Shown: positions 23,529-34,772 of the stretch, in pieces | Position numbering within the stretch: position 1 is the stretch's first letter | Layout of the letters: every line of letters begins with the position of its first letter | Assembly (NCBI GenBank): GCA_023159155.1 | Contig: JAJNNX010000004.1 | Span: 868,001 to 932,000 of the forward strand | Length of the DNA stretch: 64,000 nt | Source: Ustulina deusta | Lineage: Eukaryota > Ascomycota > Sordariomycetes > Xylariales > Xylariaceae | Direction of reading: 5' to 3' | Notes under the pieces: generated by a model | Told to the model about the DNA's origin: nothing | Seen by the model: the letters and a program-made list of their open reading frames with translations, nothing else | The model's database searches: none | Translations under genes and position numbers: made by a program

Positions 23529-25144
23529 TCTTATGTCTTTGTTTTGCTATTGTATATAACTTCCAAAGTGTTTATATTGAATAAGCAGATTATGCTCCTG
23601 TAGGGAAATCAAATTCAAGAATGACAACCGAGCTACTGCTAAGACCGAAGAACTGGGCGTTGGTAAGTATTTGGTGTATGTAGCATTGTTAATACCTTGA
23701 TAGAACAGGTATTGGGGCCAAAGGCTGACAAAAGCCACTGTTCTGCAAGCAACAAGCTGTGCTGGTTAGTACTTATTTGTAGTTGACATATCAATTTGTG
23801 AAGAGTAGCTACGTAGATTTATCTCGCCAGATGCATATAGATAGGTAAATAGACAACGAATGAAGACAAAATTGCTGGGGCACTCACAAGATCAAGTTGG
23901 TGAAACTGTTAGCGAATCCATTTGTCAGATTTCCCTTCTTTTTCTGTCCTAGACCTGTTGGTTAGTAGGTCAGGGTAGATCTGAAGTAGAGTTCATGTTA
24001 GTGAAGATGCCGCTTTGAGGTTAGAGGAGCAGTTGAGGAAACTGTCTCGTCCGCGAAATACTCCGAGCAGAGATGCTGATCAAGGGATACTTAGCTGGGA
24101 GCTGACAGCCTGTTGTCAACAGGTATATTCGGACTGCTCTTCAGCCGTAGCCTTTCTGTTGAGTATTATAAGCCATTTACCCTTGGATGCCTTTTTTTAT
24201 ATTAAGTCTGGAATTGGAATGGCAGAAGAATTTACGGATTTACTGAATGCAGGGCTTGACTATTTTGGCCGGTGGTTTGTTGGTATTTTAACCCGTTGTC
24301 TTGCTGAGCCGATTATCCATCTTTGTTCCTGTGTTATAACATTTACTTGAGCACCATATGCAAAAGTGAACGCTGATGCTAGATATGGCTTGGTACCTAA
24401 GGTAGGTTGTTATATGGCACCACCCAAGAATACAGGTAAGGGTGGCTCTCCAGGAGGAGATAGTGAACCCTGGCTGCTCTGCGTAGGTTGGGTAGGTAAT
24501 GGCTCAAGTGCAATGACACTACTACCTAGTACCTCAGGCATTTCATCAGGTACAATACCGAGGAGTACATCCCTGGCAGGCTGCATCCATTCCCAGAGTA
24601 GGCGTTTCAAGCTGTTACTGCGCAACGCTATCAGCTCTTGTATTCACGCACATGTACACCTGACCACTACAGCACAACATTGGACTTATTTAACCCTGCA
24701 GGTCTCTTGTTGTCCTGGCCTTCCACGTTAAAATCAACATTCTCCTTGGACTCGGAAGGTAGCTGCATTCTATCAATCTTGTCACTGCCAATACATCCCT
24801 CCATAGCCCGCTGGCCCTGCTGTTGTGGATTCAGAAGCAGATACTTCCTTCCTTTCTATTCAACCTTTTTGGTAGCACTGGAGATGGAAAAGAGCGAGCT
24901 TGGAAAACAGCTGTTGGAGAAGCAGGAGCCACTGCAGGAGTTAGATGATGATGAGGAGTCTGCCCGGGTCTGTTGTAATTTCCCTTTTTTTTTCCCTTGG
25001 CCTTTCACGCCCGCACCTCCATGGCTAGGTCTATCCTCTGCATTTTCGCCCTCTTACCTACCTGCACAGGTAACCTACTACTAACGCCGAAATAACCAGA
25101 GACTACGAGAGAGCGCTCCGGCACCCGAACCCAATTCCGCTAAG
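22452..25144. other. Gene-poor stretch
   Basis: No supported gene. A CA/GA dinucleotide tract lies at 23496-23528. The part from about 24000 to 25100 has several open frames of 70-150 codons on both strands (for example 24015-24350 and 24366-24731 plus) without recognisable domains or codon pattern. The end nearest 25145 should hold the promoter of the Lys-Glu protein gene. Confidence 0.45.
23496..23528. repeat. CA/GA dinucleotide microsatellite
   Basis: A short run of CA followed by about eleven GA units in non-coding sequence. Confidence 0.8.
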
Positions 25145-26437
25145 ATGACGACCACCTGCCAAGAGGCACAGAGCCTAGAAGGAGTGGGCTGGGGACGATA
25201 CGCCTATCGCGAAAACATGTCTCAATTTGGAAACCTAGAATCATCGAAAAAGAATCGGTGGCCATTCGTCAACATTGGGAATCAGGACCAGGGGAAGGAG
25301 AAAGAGAAGGAGAAAGAGGAAGAGAAAGAGAAAGAGAAGGAGAAGGAGAAGGAGAAGGAGAACTTGACGAGTCTTCTTATGGTTAATGCACCCAAGGGTC
25401 CCCATTTGCCACCCGAACCAACCTCTACTGAAAACCGAGGCCCAGTGGTGCTTGCCGACTCTCAAGATGCGCCTCAAGCTAACTTTGGTGAGCCCAGTCC
25501 GACACGCTACGGCGCTAAGACAGCTCTCTGGGTCCAGAGTGGTGAAAAGGATATTGAGGCTATGCCACCTTCTGAGCGGTCACTCGAAGACCTCTATATT
25601 GAGTATCCGGAGAAGAAACTTCAAGGCGGCATTGACCCAAGCACTATGAACCTTGCAGCAAACGTAGTGCTACAGCTCGTGAACGAAGCTGGGTACCGAT
25701 GGCTCAACAAATGGTGTCCTCACATGGACTTAAGTGAGGTGTTTGAGTCCATCCGTGTCGAGAGCCAAGAAAGCAACCTCCTCACCAGGAAATACAATGT
25801 GCCACCGGGCGCTATCGACACAAGCGTCGTGACGACTAGCCTGGCAGAGATGTACCGACAGTGTCAAAGTGTTCATTCAAAATATTCAGGAGACAGTAAG
25901 TAAATACACGAGTCATCTCGCTCTGCTTTGACTAGTATTGAAAGTAAAAATCCAACTACTCGAGCCGCCTTCTGATTATGAAAGCTTGGCGTGTTTCCGT
26001 CCAAGAATAACGCAAGAAACCAGCTGACAAGTTCTACAGTCAAGTTCCCCAAGCTCCTGGAGCTGATTGACCAGTCCGTCATCTTTGTGGGAGCGTTGAA
26101 GGACAACAAGTGCAAGAAGCTACTCCAGAAGACGAAGTCAACGTTCCAGTGGATCCCTGTTGGTCTCAACGCAAAGAAGGTTTATGTCCTGAGGGACGCA
26201 AAAACCGACCTTCAGGAGCTGAACAGAAAATGCAAAAACAACACCTTGGATGATAAATTTGTTTCTGAGGCCCTGCGCCAGAAGCAGGCAGACGAGCTCG
26301 GTATCCTTGACAAAACCTCGGCAGAGTTCGAGCTCCACCGTAAAAGTTTCGAAACCGAGATGCTCGACTGGCTTGGTGTGTTGCTAGCTTCGACGGATGG
26401 TTCCCCTTCTACGCCTACCCTTCTCGAAGCTAGCTGA
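25145..26437 (+). CDS. Hypothetical protein with Lys-Glu tract
   Basis: I do not recognise this protein. Best model: exons 25145-25895, 25936-25992 and 26040-26437 (401 aa). Intron 1 (GTAAGT...ACTAG, 40 bp) and intron 2 (GTTTCC...CTACAG, 47 bp, with a CTGAC branch-like site) are short but keep one open frame, YSGDILKVKIQLLEPPSDYE into SLAFKFPKLLELIDQSVIF. Without intron 2 the frame closes after CFRPRITQETS. Residues about 50-73 are an almost pure Lys-Glu run encoded by a GAGAAG microsatellite, probably a charged helix. The second half is lysine-rich and helical (ADELGILDKTSAEFELHRKSF). No signal peptide or membrane segment. The intron model is the weak point; a later ATG at 25217 is possible. 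Confidence 0.6.
25293..25362 (+). repeat. GAGAAG/GAGAAA microsatellite in coding sequence
   Basis: Imperfect six-base units encode alternating Lys and Glu in the hypothetical protein. The reading frame is kept by unit length, so length variation would change only the number of Lys-Glu pairs. Confidence 0.85.
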
Positions 26438-27064
26438 GAGAATCGAAGTAGGGCACCGATGGTCCGAATTTGCTCGTTCTATCCATGGCCAAGTGGAACA
26501 TGTTGAATTATGGAGGATACAACGAGATGGTCTTTGGCTGTGTCCTTGGACTAGGTTTGCTGCATGGGTATCTGTACTTATGTGTAGTGTAGACTAATTC
26601 TCCCAGCTCAGGACGCCCTCATGCCCCCAGGGAGGCTCAGTGGAGGGCTGCTACGTAACCCCCGGCGTCAAATACAACAACATGTTGAATTAATGTCATA
26701 TCGCAGAAAGTCGTCCCTGCTCTTCCCTCATACAAGAGCCCGGCGTTTCGTAGATTGTCGCCAGAAAATAATACCATAAGAACAGCGGTAGGAAAATGAC
26801 GGTGAGCCTGTACTCCCCATTAACAGAAATCTATCGACAAAAGTAGACGAGGAAAAGCCAGTTGAAGTATATGCCTAGGATGGAACTGAGAGGATTTTGG
26901 AATTATTCAACATCGATCGGTTTTATCTACCCAGATGTAGACAATTCCGAAGAGCAGAGTCTTGTGATTAAGTTGGCATTTGACCGGGTATATTTAGCAC
27001 TACTTCACAGGAATAAAGTAGTCTTCTTACGTCTCGTTCTCTAGTAACCACCGTGCATCGTGAT
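26438..27064. other. Convergent 3' spacer
   Basis: Lies between the 3' ends of the Lys-Glu protein gene and the cyclin gene. I see only short chance frames. Confidence 0.5.
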
Positions 27065-28158
27065 TCACGCTTCCATCCTCTCAGCCCTATCGTCCAAACT
27101 CCGCATCATAGCTTCCTCTTCATCCATTTCGTCTACCCCGGGACTCGTACCATTTTTCATCTTCAGGCCGCGCCTCGTCATCTCCACCTCGATGTCCTTC
27201 CTCGTAACCATGCCGCCCTTCGCAAAGCCGTCGAAATCATCCCTCAGTTTCCGCACCAGACCCTCCAGACTCCGCATGCCGACGACCAAGAACCCCAGCT
27301 CCTCGCGGTCGACATCGAACACCTCCCACCACGGACACTCGGGCATCTTGGCGCCGATCTCGGGGTCCCGCGCGGCGCTGTAGATGGCGGCGACGGCCAG
27401 CGCGTTGGGCTGGTGCGTCAGGTAGAGCATCTGCGGGGAGAGCAGGGCCGTGTTCAGATACGCGACCACGCGGCGCGCGATGCGCGCCCGCGAGGCGTCG
27501 CCGCAGAAATCGAGCGCCTGCAGGTACGTCACGGCCAGGGCGTGCGGGAGCGCCACGTGCGTGTCGAAGCCGAGGACGTACAGGACGCGGGCCTCGACGC
27601 GCATCACGCGCCGCCGGAAGGCGTCGAAATCGCCGTCCGAGAGGTAGTAGACTGTCAGATCTGGCGCGGAGGCGGGCGAGCGGAAGAGCGCCGAGGCCGG
27701 CGAGAGCAGGTATTGGTAGACGTTGAGGAGGTCGCGCGGTCGAGCGGGGTGCGCGCTGAGCTTGGCCACGAGGAAGAGCGAGGCTGCCGAGACGTCCTGG
27801 GATCCGGTTAGCTTGCGGCTTTCCCGTTGCTTGTCCTTCTCCTCCGTCGTCGTCATGACGTCGTCTCCCCGCCGGATTTAAGGAATACGCAGTGCGGGGA
27901 TGGATGGGGGGAGGGGGGGAAGGAACATACGCTGAACTCGTTGGCGAGGAGCGACTCCTCGAGAAAGTAGCGGGCGACCACGACGTTCGCTTGCGCCGTC
28001 ACGGACTGCGGGAGCCGGAGGAGGAGGCCCGCGGCCTGCGTCAGGCTCTGCGTCGCGAAGAATATCGCGTCTTGCAGATCGGACGGCAGAGCGCCGAACG
28101 AGGACGTGCGTCTGTAGAGCTGGTCCGCTGTCGCGAGCGGGTTCGTCATGTGCGTCAT
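27065..28158 (-). CDS. Cyclin L-like cyclin-box protein
   Basis: Probable regulatory partner of a CDK acting on transcription or splicing in the nucleus. Two exons, 27931-28158 and 27065-27796 (319 aa), with a 134-bp intron (GTATGT...CCCAG); the join gives LANEFSDVSAASLFLVAKL in frame. The first cyclin box is clear: TQSLTQAAGLLLRLPQSVTA, ARYFLEESLL, LFLVAKLSAHPARPRDLLNV, and RRVMRVEARVLYVLGFDTHV, the layout of cyclin L/Pch1-type proteins. The second box contains ARRVVAYLNTALLSPQMLYL and AVAAIYSAARD. The coding sequence is much more GC-rich than its neighbours. The C-terminus ends in an acidic and Met-rich tail (VDEMDEEEAMMRSLDD). Cyclin K/T types are alternatives. MTNP at codon 4 is a possible later start. 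Confidence 0.8.
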
Positions 28159-28548
28159 TGCGGAAGTGGGTGTTTGGTACCTGGGACAATATTCAACTCA
28201 AGCTCTTTTTTTCGTGCTCTCTTTTCGGTGTTGGCCGTCGGACTTCGCTAGATAGGTAGATGATGCCTTGTAATAAGCTTATACTGACTGACCTACTCAA
28301 TCGCGAGCTTGATGTTTTAATTCGGCAAATCGAGACAGCTTGCTGATAAGATAGGGGCTTTGTTGGGCTAATGCACGCTACTGCAGCCAGGGAAGGTGGG
28401 GTGAAGTCCCTCTATGAGATGACGTCGTTCACAACCCCTGTACCTGCCCTTGGCATTCTAATCTCGTAGTTAAGCGTGCCTAGTAAATCATATATTTGTG
28501 TGAGAAATCGTGTATTTCATCCTTAATTGGATCGTGGATGATCGCGGA
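28159..28548. other. Short spacer
   Basis: Cyclin gene upstream region and URA4 downstream region (both minus strand). No gene seen. Confidence 0.5.
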
Positions 28549-30060
28549 CTATCCTGAAGTAAAATACATGCTGAATACAGTGGCGTCGGATCTTGAGATG
28601 CCAACCTCGAGTGTTCCGTCGGTGCTCCGTATGCTAGATGGTATGATGTGACCTGCTCTCTTCACTACGATTCGTGGTCCTGTTGGTGATGACTCTTGCA
28701 GCTTGTAAAACCGTCTTCCGTTTAGGCTCAAGAATCCCTCAATATTCTCTTGCGTGACGTCCTTCTCGTCAATTAATCCCTTTTCAGTTGCTTCTTCCAG
28801 GGCCAGTAGGACAAGCTGTGTCGCGTAGGGCTGCGTGAATACGCCAGCGGGGACAGGTTTGCCTTGCTTGGTTACTAATGGATGGGGCGCACTGTCGCTT
28901 CCACTAGAATATGAAAATTGTTAGACCAAAAGGCAATGTGGGTGCACAAAATCAGTGAGACTGACAAGAAGAATTTGGGGTCGCCGCTGCAAACAGCTTT
29001 CAGAAGAGCATCTCGATCCGAGGGCTTCTTTGGGATCGGCTTGCAAAAGGCGTGAGGGTCCACCTCACTGATGTCGCCTGTTAAGTACAGGTGGTGCGCC
29101 GTTATTGTACCTGCGGATCCACATATTAGAGCTTGGTAATAATAGCGTAAAGAAGCTTTGAGATCAGCAACTGAAACACGAAACTTACCAGCGACTGTTG
29201 GGCTACAGGATCGCACTGCATCCACGGCTGCCGCAGTAGAGCAATGCTAAATATCTAATGTTAGAAGAATGTCGAAAAAGCCATTGAGGGCCAATACCCA
29301 CCTCAAGGACGATGCGAAGTTTCGGAAATTTCTCGTTGAGCCTCTTCAAAGTGGGCAGAAATAGCTCTTCGAGCGAGACATCATCTGTTGGTACGGTTCC
29401 AGGTACTTCTCCATGCAAGTTCAGCACAACATCGTGCTGCTCCATGGCTGCAAAAGTGGGCGCGTAGACCTCAACAAAGTCTCCAGCGACTCCCGATTCA
29501 GAGTTGGTAGTGACCCCTATATCAATATTAACACCATATACTTTAGGTGGTGATAAAAATATGATTACTACATACCTTGGGGATACAGCTTGACCCCTGC
29601 AATGCCGGCCTTTGCGGCTTCAGCAATCACATCAGGAGTAACTGAAGGGTGAAGCTGGCCATTGTCAGCCCATGGTGACCTCCAAATCGTATTGTAGACA
29701 GCGCACGTAGAGAGACATCAAATAATTGACTTCAGGTTCGATAGCCTGCAGATGAGACTTGTATTCCAGAGCAGCAGCCACACTAGTGACGGGTGGTTGC
29801 AGGTTTGGCTATTAACAAGAATTAGTTTAAATGTTAGGCAGACCAGATGTGCTTTTTAGTTTTACATGCCATGACAAACACGGTGTCTACTCCTCCTCGT
29901 CGAATGTAGGGGACCACTAGGTTCATGATCTGCAAGAAGTCAGTTCAAATGATACGAGATGAACCTGAGAACTGATACCACAAACCTCGCCTTGTCGCAA
30001 GTGGACATGCATGTCCGCCGTTGGCGGCAGTTCTAGCCGGTGCACATCCTTAAGTCTCAT
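28549..30060 (-). CDS. URA4: Dihydroorotase
   Basis: Interconverts carbamoyl-aspartate and dihydroorotate, third step of de novo pyrimidine synthesis. Eight exons: 29986-30060, 29870-29929, 29707-29808, 29576-29654, 29302-29516, 29189-29246, 28966-29110, 28549-28903; the phases all agree and give 362 aa, the usual length of the monofunctional E. coli-type enzyme. Zinc and catalytic residues are visible: HVHLR near residue 18, the lysine in GVKLYP, LNLHGE, EHCST, TAHHLYLTGD, and the aspartate in FGSDSAPHP. Intron 2 (29809-29869) starts GCATGT rather than GT: the conserved VFVM|PNLQPP join allows no GT site in phase, so I call it a GC-AG intron; it has an AACTAAT branch site. Intron 3 has a weak GTGCGC donor. 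Confidence 0.93.
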
Positions 30061-31863
30061 CTTAACTATACGGAAGTAAAAATGAGTTTCCAGAGAGATC
30101 AAAATTTTATTTTGTGGCTTATTGAAAGTTGATTGTGCTCCCTTCTTTCTGGGTGATGATTTAGATAGGTCTAAGTTGGGTTCCCGATACCCCACCATAT
30201 ATGGACACATTGATAGTTGATAAGGAAAGTTGAGGAGGGGCAGTACCCAGCTTTGCAGCTCAGCACGTGATTAATACTACCAGATCGGTGCCCTGAGCGC
30301 AGCCTCCTAGGAACCTGGTATTTGACTACAGCTTCGATCTTCGCACCATCAACGGCCTGTGAGGGCAGGCCAAGATCTCTTAACCTAAAGTTAAGTCTCA
30401 GACAATCGATTGCACAGATGTATTGCCCTGCTAAATTGACTCTGTTGCTTTCACAAGCAGCGACAATTGATTTTGTGTTCAAATCACGATACCATGATTG
30501 GCCGAAGAGAACCATATATTTGTGGAAGCATCACTGTGGATGACAATTGCCTCATAGCAAGGGGCGTAGCAAGTGCTGAGCTTGTCTTGAAACCTCCATA
30601 AAATTGCGTGAAATACCCCGATGACAACGGAAATGGCTGTAACAACTGCTAAGTTTGCTAGGCCGGCGCCTTTTCTGTGACGTAGACGTGAGACGGGCAA
30701 ATTACTGTTTAGGTCACAACGAAAAGGATGCGAACGGTTTGTATATCTGTAAATTTCGGCGATGGACGTCGACGTTTGGTGAACTATCATCTCATTCTGG
30801 TCTCAAAGGTAGCCAGTTCAGAATGGCATCATTCATAAATGAGCAAGGCAGCTCCCGCCTGGTTCCTGTAGAACCATAGCCTGGCCCTAGAGCGCCGTGA
30901 AGCAGGCGTAATGCTCAACAGGTGCAGCATCGATGCCATCTAACTACCCTACTCGTAGGCGGAACGCAACGAATGTCTTGCCACCATGGGTCGATAGCGT
31001 AAATGCTAGTCCAGGGCCCCTGATCTGTGTGTCACCTACCGCATACACAAGAAAAATTCCCCTCGACATTGCGTGGCCTGTGTTCTGTGGCATCTAACCA
31101 CGACCAGTCGACAACAACCAATTGGAGACTTGTCCTCTCGAATACCTCTGGTTGAAAGGTCAATGACGTCACCGATAGTTTTGTTTAGTGAATACTTACT
31201 TAAAGATGGCTTTGATTTTATAGGTACCTATCTTGAAATAAAATACCGGGTCTGGCCAGGCACAAGCTCACTGGTACAGGGGAAGGGGAGTTGGAGGGAC
31301 CTCGAGGGTTTAGAGGGATTTTTTAGTGTCCAGACATAGAGGGGGCATGAGCGGCAAGCTCAACTGAATTGTCGCCCACATCACCTACCTAATGTAAGTA
31401 CCCAGCTTAACCTACCTGTACCTACTGGGTCAGCAACCGGGTACACTTACCCTTCCCTACCAGGTAGGTACTAAGTAGGTAGGTACCTACTAGATACCTA
31501 TAGGTAGGTAAATTGCCATACGACCGCAGCAGTTGGAACGCGGCTAAAGAAACCTTGTTACCTGCTGGCCTAGTTTAGCCGGAGCAGGGTCTACCATTGG
31601 ACGCTTCCTCGACAGGTCACATAGGGCTTCTCTTTCCCTTCCAGCTGGCTGGCTCGTAACATCATCAGCCCCTCCAAGTGCCCCTCCAGCGACCCCACTC
31701 CACCATCAAAGTGCTCTAATAGTGTACCACCGTGTCGCGTTTGCATCTCCGTGGCCGGTCAGTCTCGTCGTCATTTCTTCTGCCACCTTTCTTTGGTTTT
31801 TTGCAAGCAGTTCGTAGGTCTATCACTGTCGGCTAGTAGTAGTGAATCCATCGTTCAGGCACC
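30061..31863. promoter_or_regulatory. Divergent URA4/ADE12 spacer
   Basis: A 1.8-kb spacer between the start codons of a pyrimidine gene (minus) and a purine gene (plus). It should contain both promoters. I see no supported gene; the open frames at 30171-30790 lack protein features. A dense TAGGTA/TACCTA block lies at about 31385-31512, and a pyrimidine-rich leader (CTTTCTTTGGTTTTTTGC and similar) precedes the ADE12 ATG. Confidence 0.5.
31385..31512. repeat. TAGGTA/TACCTA block
   Basis: At least ten copies of TACCTA, TAGGTA or GGTAGG variants occur in both orientations, including the palindromic core AGGTAGGTACCTAC near 31480. One of the densest examples in the window. Confidence 0.7.
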
Positions 31864-33956
31864 ATGGTCTCGATTATTCTCGGCTCCCAATGGGGTGAGT
31901 AACCTTCTCCCACAACTCGACCTAGACCCCATCTTTCCTTTGCCTTGCTCTCATGCTTGCTGCCATACTGGCACCAAACATGGAGGGGTACTGAGGCAAT
32001 AGGATGGCTGGTACCGGGACCATCATCCGTGTGACGTAGATCCGAAAATAACTCAATTCGTGTGCAGGAGACGAAGGCGTATGTCCACGCCCAGTTTCGC
32101 CCCGGCTTTCTCGAGGTATGGCATGAGAGATGTATTACTGACTGCTCGTGATGCAGAAGGGCAAATTGACAGACAATCTGCTGGCAACCAACTCATTCCA
32201 CATCTGCGCTCGTGCAGCAGGTGGCCATAACGCCGGCCATTCAATCCAGTACGGCAATTGTGATGCCACCAACATGTCCATGTAGACCTTGGCTGACCAC
32301 TGTTATCCTCTAGCACCGGCACTCAGAAGTTCTCTTTCCATCTTCTGCCGTCCGGCTTGGTCAGCCCCAGCACCGACAATCTGATTGGGTCCGGTGTCGT
32401 TTTTAATGTCGATGCCTTCTTCGAAGAGCTGGCCGACCTTGACGCGAAGGGCATACCCGATGTTCACAAGCGCATCCATGTCAGTTCGCGATGCCACTTA
32501 AACCTCACCTTGCACGCAGTTGTCGATGGACTCTCCGAGAAGGCCCTTGGCAAGAGCCAAATCGGAAGCACCAAGCGAGGCATTGGCCCATCCTACAGCA
32601 CGAAAGCCGCTCGAGACGGCTTGAGAGTGACTGATATCTACCATGATGATTTCGCAGCTAAGTTACGCACGCTAACTAGTGCCTATCGTGCGCGATATGG
32701 TGAACTCCTTGTGTACGATGTAGAAGAAGAGATCCAGAAGTTTGCGAACATCAAGGAGAAGCTGCGACCCTACATCGTTGACGCTGTTGAGTACATGAAA
32801 GTCGCACAAGAGCAGAAGCGTTCAATTCTCGTCGAGGGCTCGCAAGCTTTAAGTATGTCAGAAGTTGACCTAACAGGAAGAGTTTGGCTGACTAGTTCTA
32901 GTGCTCGATTTGGACTACGGCACCTACCCCTTCGTTACATCCTCGAACTGTTCAGTTGGTGGTTGCATCCAGGGTTTAACCATCAGCCCCTTTAACATCA
33001 AGTAAGTTTCTTTTTCACAGCGGCATTGATGAAATAGGATAGTCTTTCTCGCACCCTATCCGCATCCTCGTCGCCATGACGCTTACTTAGACTTTGTAGG
33101 AGCATCATCGGCGTCGTCAAGGCATACGTAAGTTGGAAAAAGATAACCTCAATCCAGCCTGAAACGACGTTAAACTGATTGGCTTCACAGACAACACGAG
33201 TTGGTGGTGGTCCTTTTCCCACGGAACAACATGGAGAAGTCGGTGTGAAACTACAGGACATCGGTGGAGAGATTGTAAGCTTGCGATAAACACGCCTCTT
33301 AATAATTCTATAGGCCTTGGGCTAAATTTTCTGCAGGGCGTCTCTACTGGTAGAAGGAGGAGGTGCGGCTGGCTTGACCTTGTGGTTCTCAAACACTCCG
33401 CTGCTGTGAATTGTGAGTGGCTTACGATTGACACCTGTTGCTTACCATATAATACTAACATACACCTTCACAGACTATACCACCCTCAACCTAACTAAGC
33501 GTAAGAGCCTAACAATCATACCTCACCTCGCCTTTGCTAAATGAGGGGATTAACCGAGACATATAGTTGATGTACTGGATACGTTCCCAACGATTCGGGT
33601 CGCTGTGGCGTATATCACACCCGATGGAGGAAGAATTACGAATTTCCCTGCCGACTTGAACTTCGTAAGTATATCAATGATACCCCTGTCCTTATTCTTG
33701 GGGCCTGATTATTCTAGCTTGAGAAATGTACGCCTGAGTACATTGATTTCGAAGGCTGGCAGAGCTCAACCCAGGGACTGCGGACGTGGCTCGACCTACC
33801 CCCTCAAGCGCAAAAGTATATCGAGCTTATCGAGTCAGAGCTTGGAATCAAGGTGCGTTGTCAAATATATTCTCTCATTTATTTCGCAATGACTAAGATG
33901 CATAGGTGGGCTATATCGGAACTGGTAAAGACCGCGAGGACATGATCATTCGATGA
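31864..33956 (+). CDS. ADE12: Adenylosuccinate synthetase
   Basis: GTP-dependent conversion of IMP and aspartate to adenylosuccinate, first committed step to AMP. I read twelve exons: 31864-31894, 32068-32078, 32157-32248, 32314-32852, 32902-33001, 33100-33127, 33191-33274, 33337-33412, 33474-33500, 33567-33664, 33718-33852 and 33906-33956. They sum to 1272 nt, giving 423 aa, the normal length. Exon 2 is only 11 nt; it supplies DEG of the GDEGKGK loop (QWG|DEG|KGKL). Other motifs: [78 protein letters not shown] and the C-terminal [12 protein letters not shown]. It has the highest intron number in the window. Divergent from URA4. Confidence 0.95.
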
Positions 33957-34772
33957 AAATCAGCATTACCAGCCTACCTAGACACATTTTAGAGGGAAGG
34001 GGGAAAGGAGTTCAAAGGATAGAAGTAACGTTTAAAGACTAGCTTATGCGCTTGCGCTTGCCTACTGCCATACCATTTCGAGTCGTAATGCTGAAAGATT
34101 GTATGGCACTCAACCAGTGCAGTTTAGCTTGCTGGCTGCTTATTCTTTATTTCTGTTGACGGGAGCGGAGAATAACTTAGACTAAAAGAGCGGAGTATAG
34201 CAATATAAGGAATTTTGAGACAATTAATTGAGAATTAAAAGATAAAAAATAAAAGAACCACTAGCCCAATCGAGAATGGATCTGTTACGATTTGTGTCAC
34301 GAAAATCGATCCTTGGCTCAAAGGTAGAATTCTCCAAACAGAAAATGGGAAAAAATAAAAAGGGATGATGCTCTCAAGAGAAGTTCATTACCTGTTGATA
34401 GTAACCTATTCTGACCCTCACCAAGAATAAAATCGTCGATTCATTATTTACTGTGGACTTACAAACATGAAAGGCCATACTTAATGTCAACACAACCCGC
34501 CTCTTCGACACTCGACCACAAAGAGATCTTTTCAAGAACCGAAACATAAAAGGAATACTGAAGGACGTTTTGATACAATAGTCGGGTGAAAACAAAGCCT
34601 TGTTTCTATAAGTTAACCACGAAAATTCTCCGTCAACGCTGTCGGTTGCGTTTGCCAGCATAACTTATCAATCACAGTCATCCAAATCATATTCATTGCT
34701 TACCCAAAGCACACTGGAATAAACAGAAAAGAACACATCTCTCTAGCCCAGCTAACCATTTAGAAATCTACA
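33957..34772. other. Spacer after ADE12
   Basis: ADE12 3' region followed by the upstream region of the next plus-strand gene. AT-rich between about 34200 and 34350. No gene supported. Confidence 0.5.

Noticed and set aside
24015..24731. Two plus-strand frames and a minus-strand frame near the Lys-Glu gene
   Set aside because: They overlap each other on both strands, lack domains, and have no convincing splice links.
27053..27811. Plus-strand open frame of 252 codons
   Set aside because: Antisense to GC-rich cyclin exon 2; the Arg/His/Val-rich product is typical of a GC-driven shadow frame.
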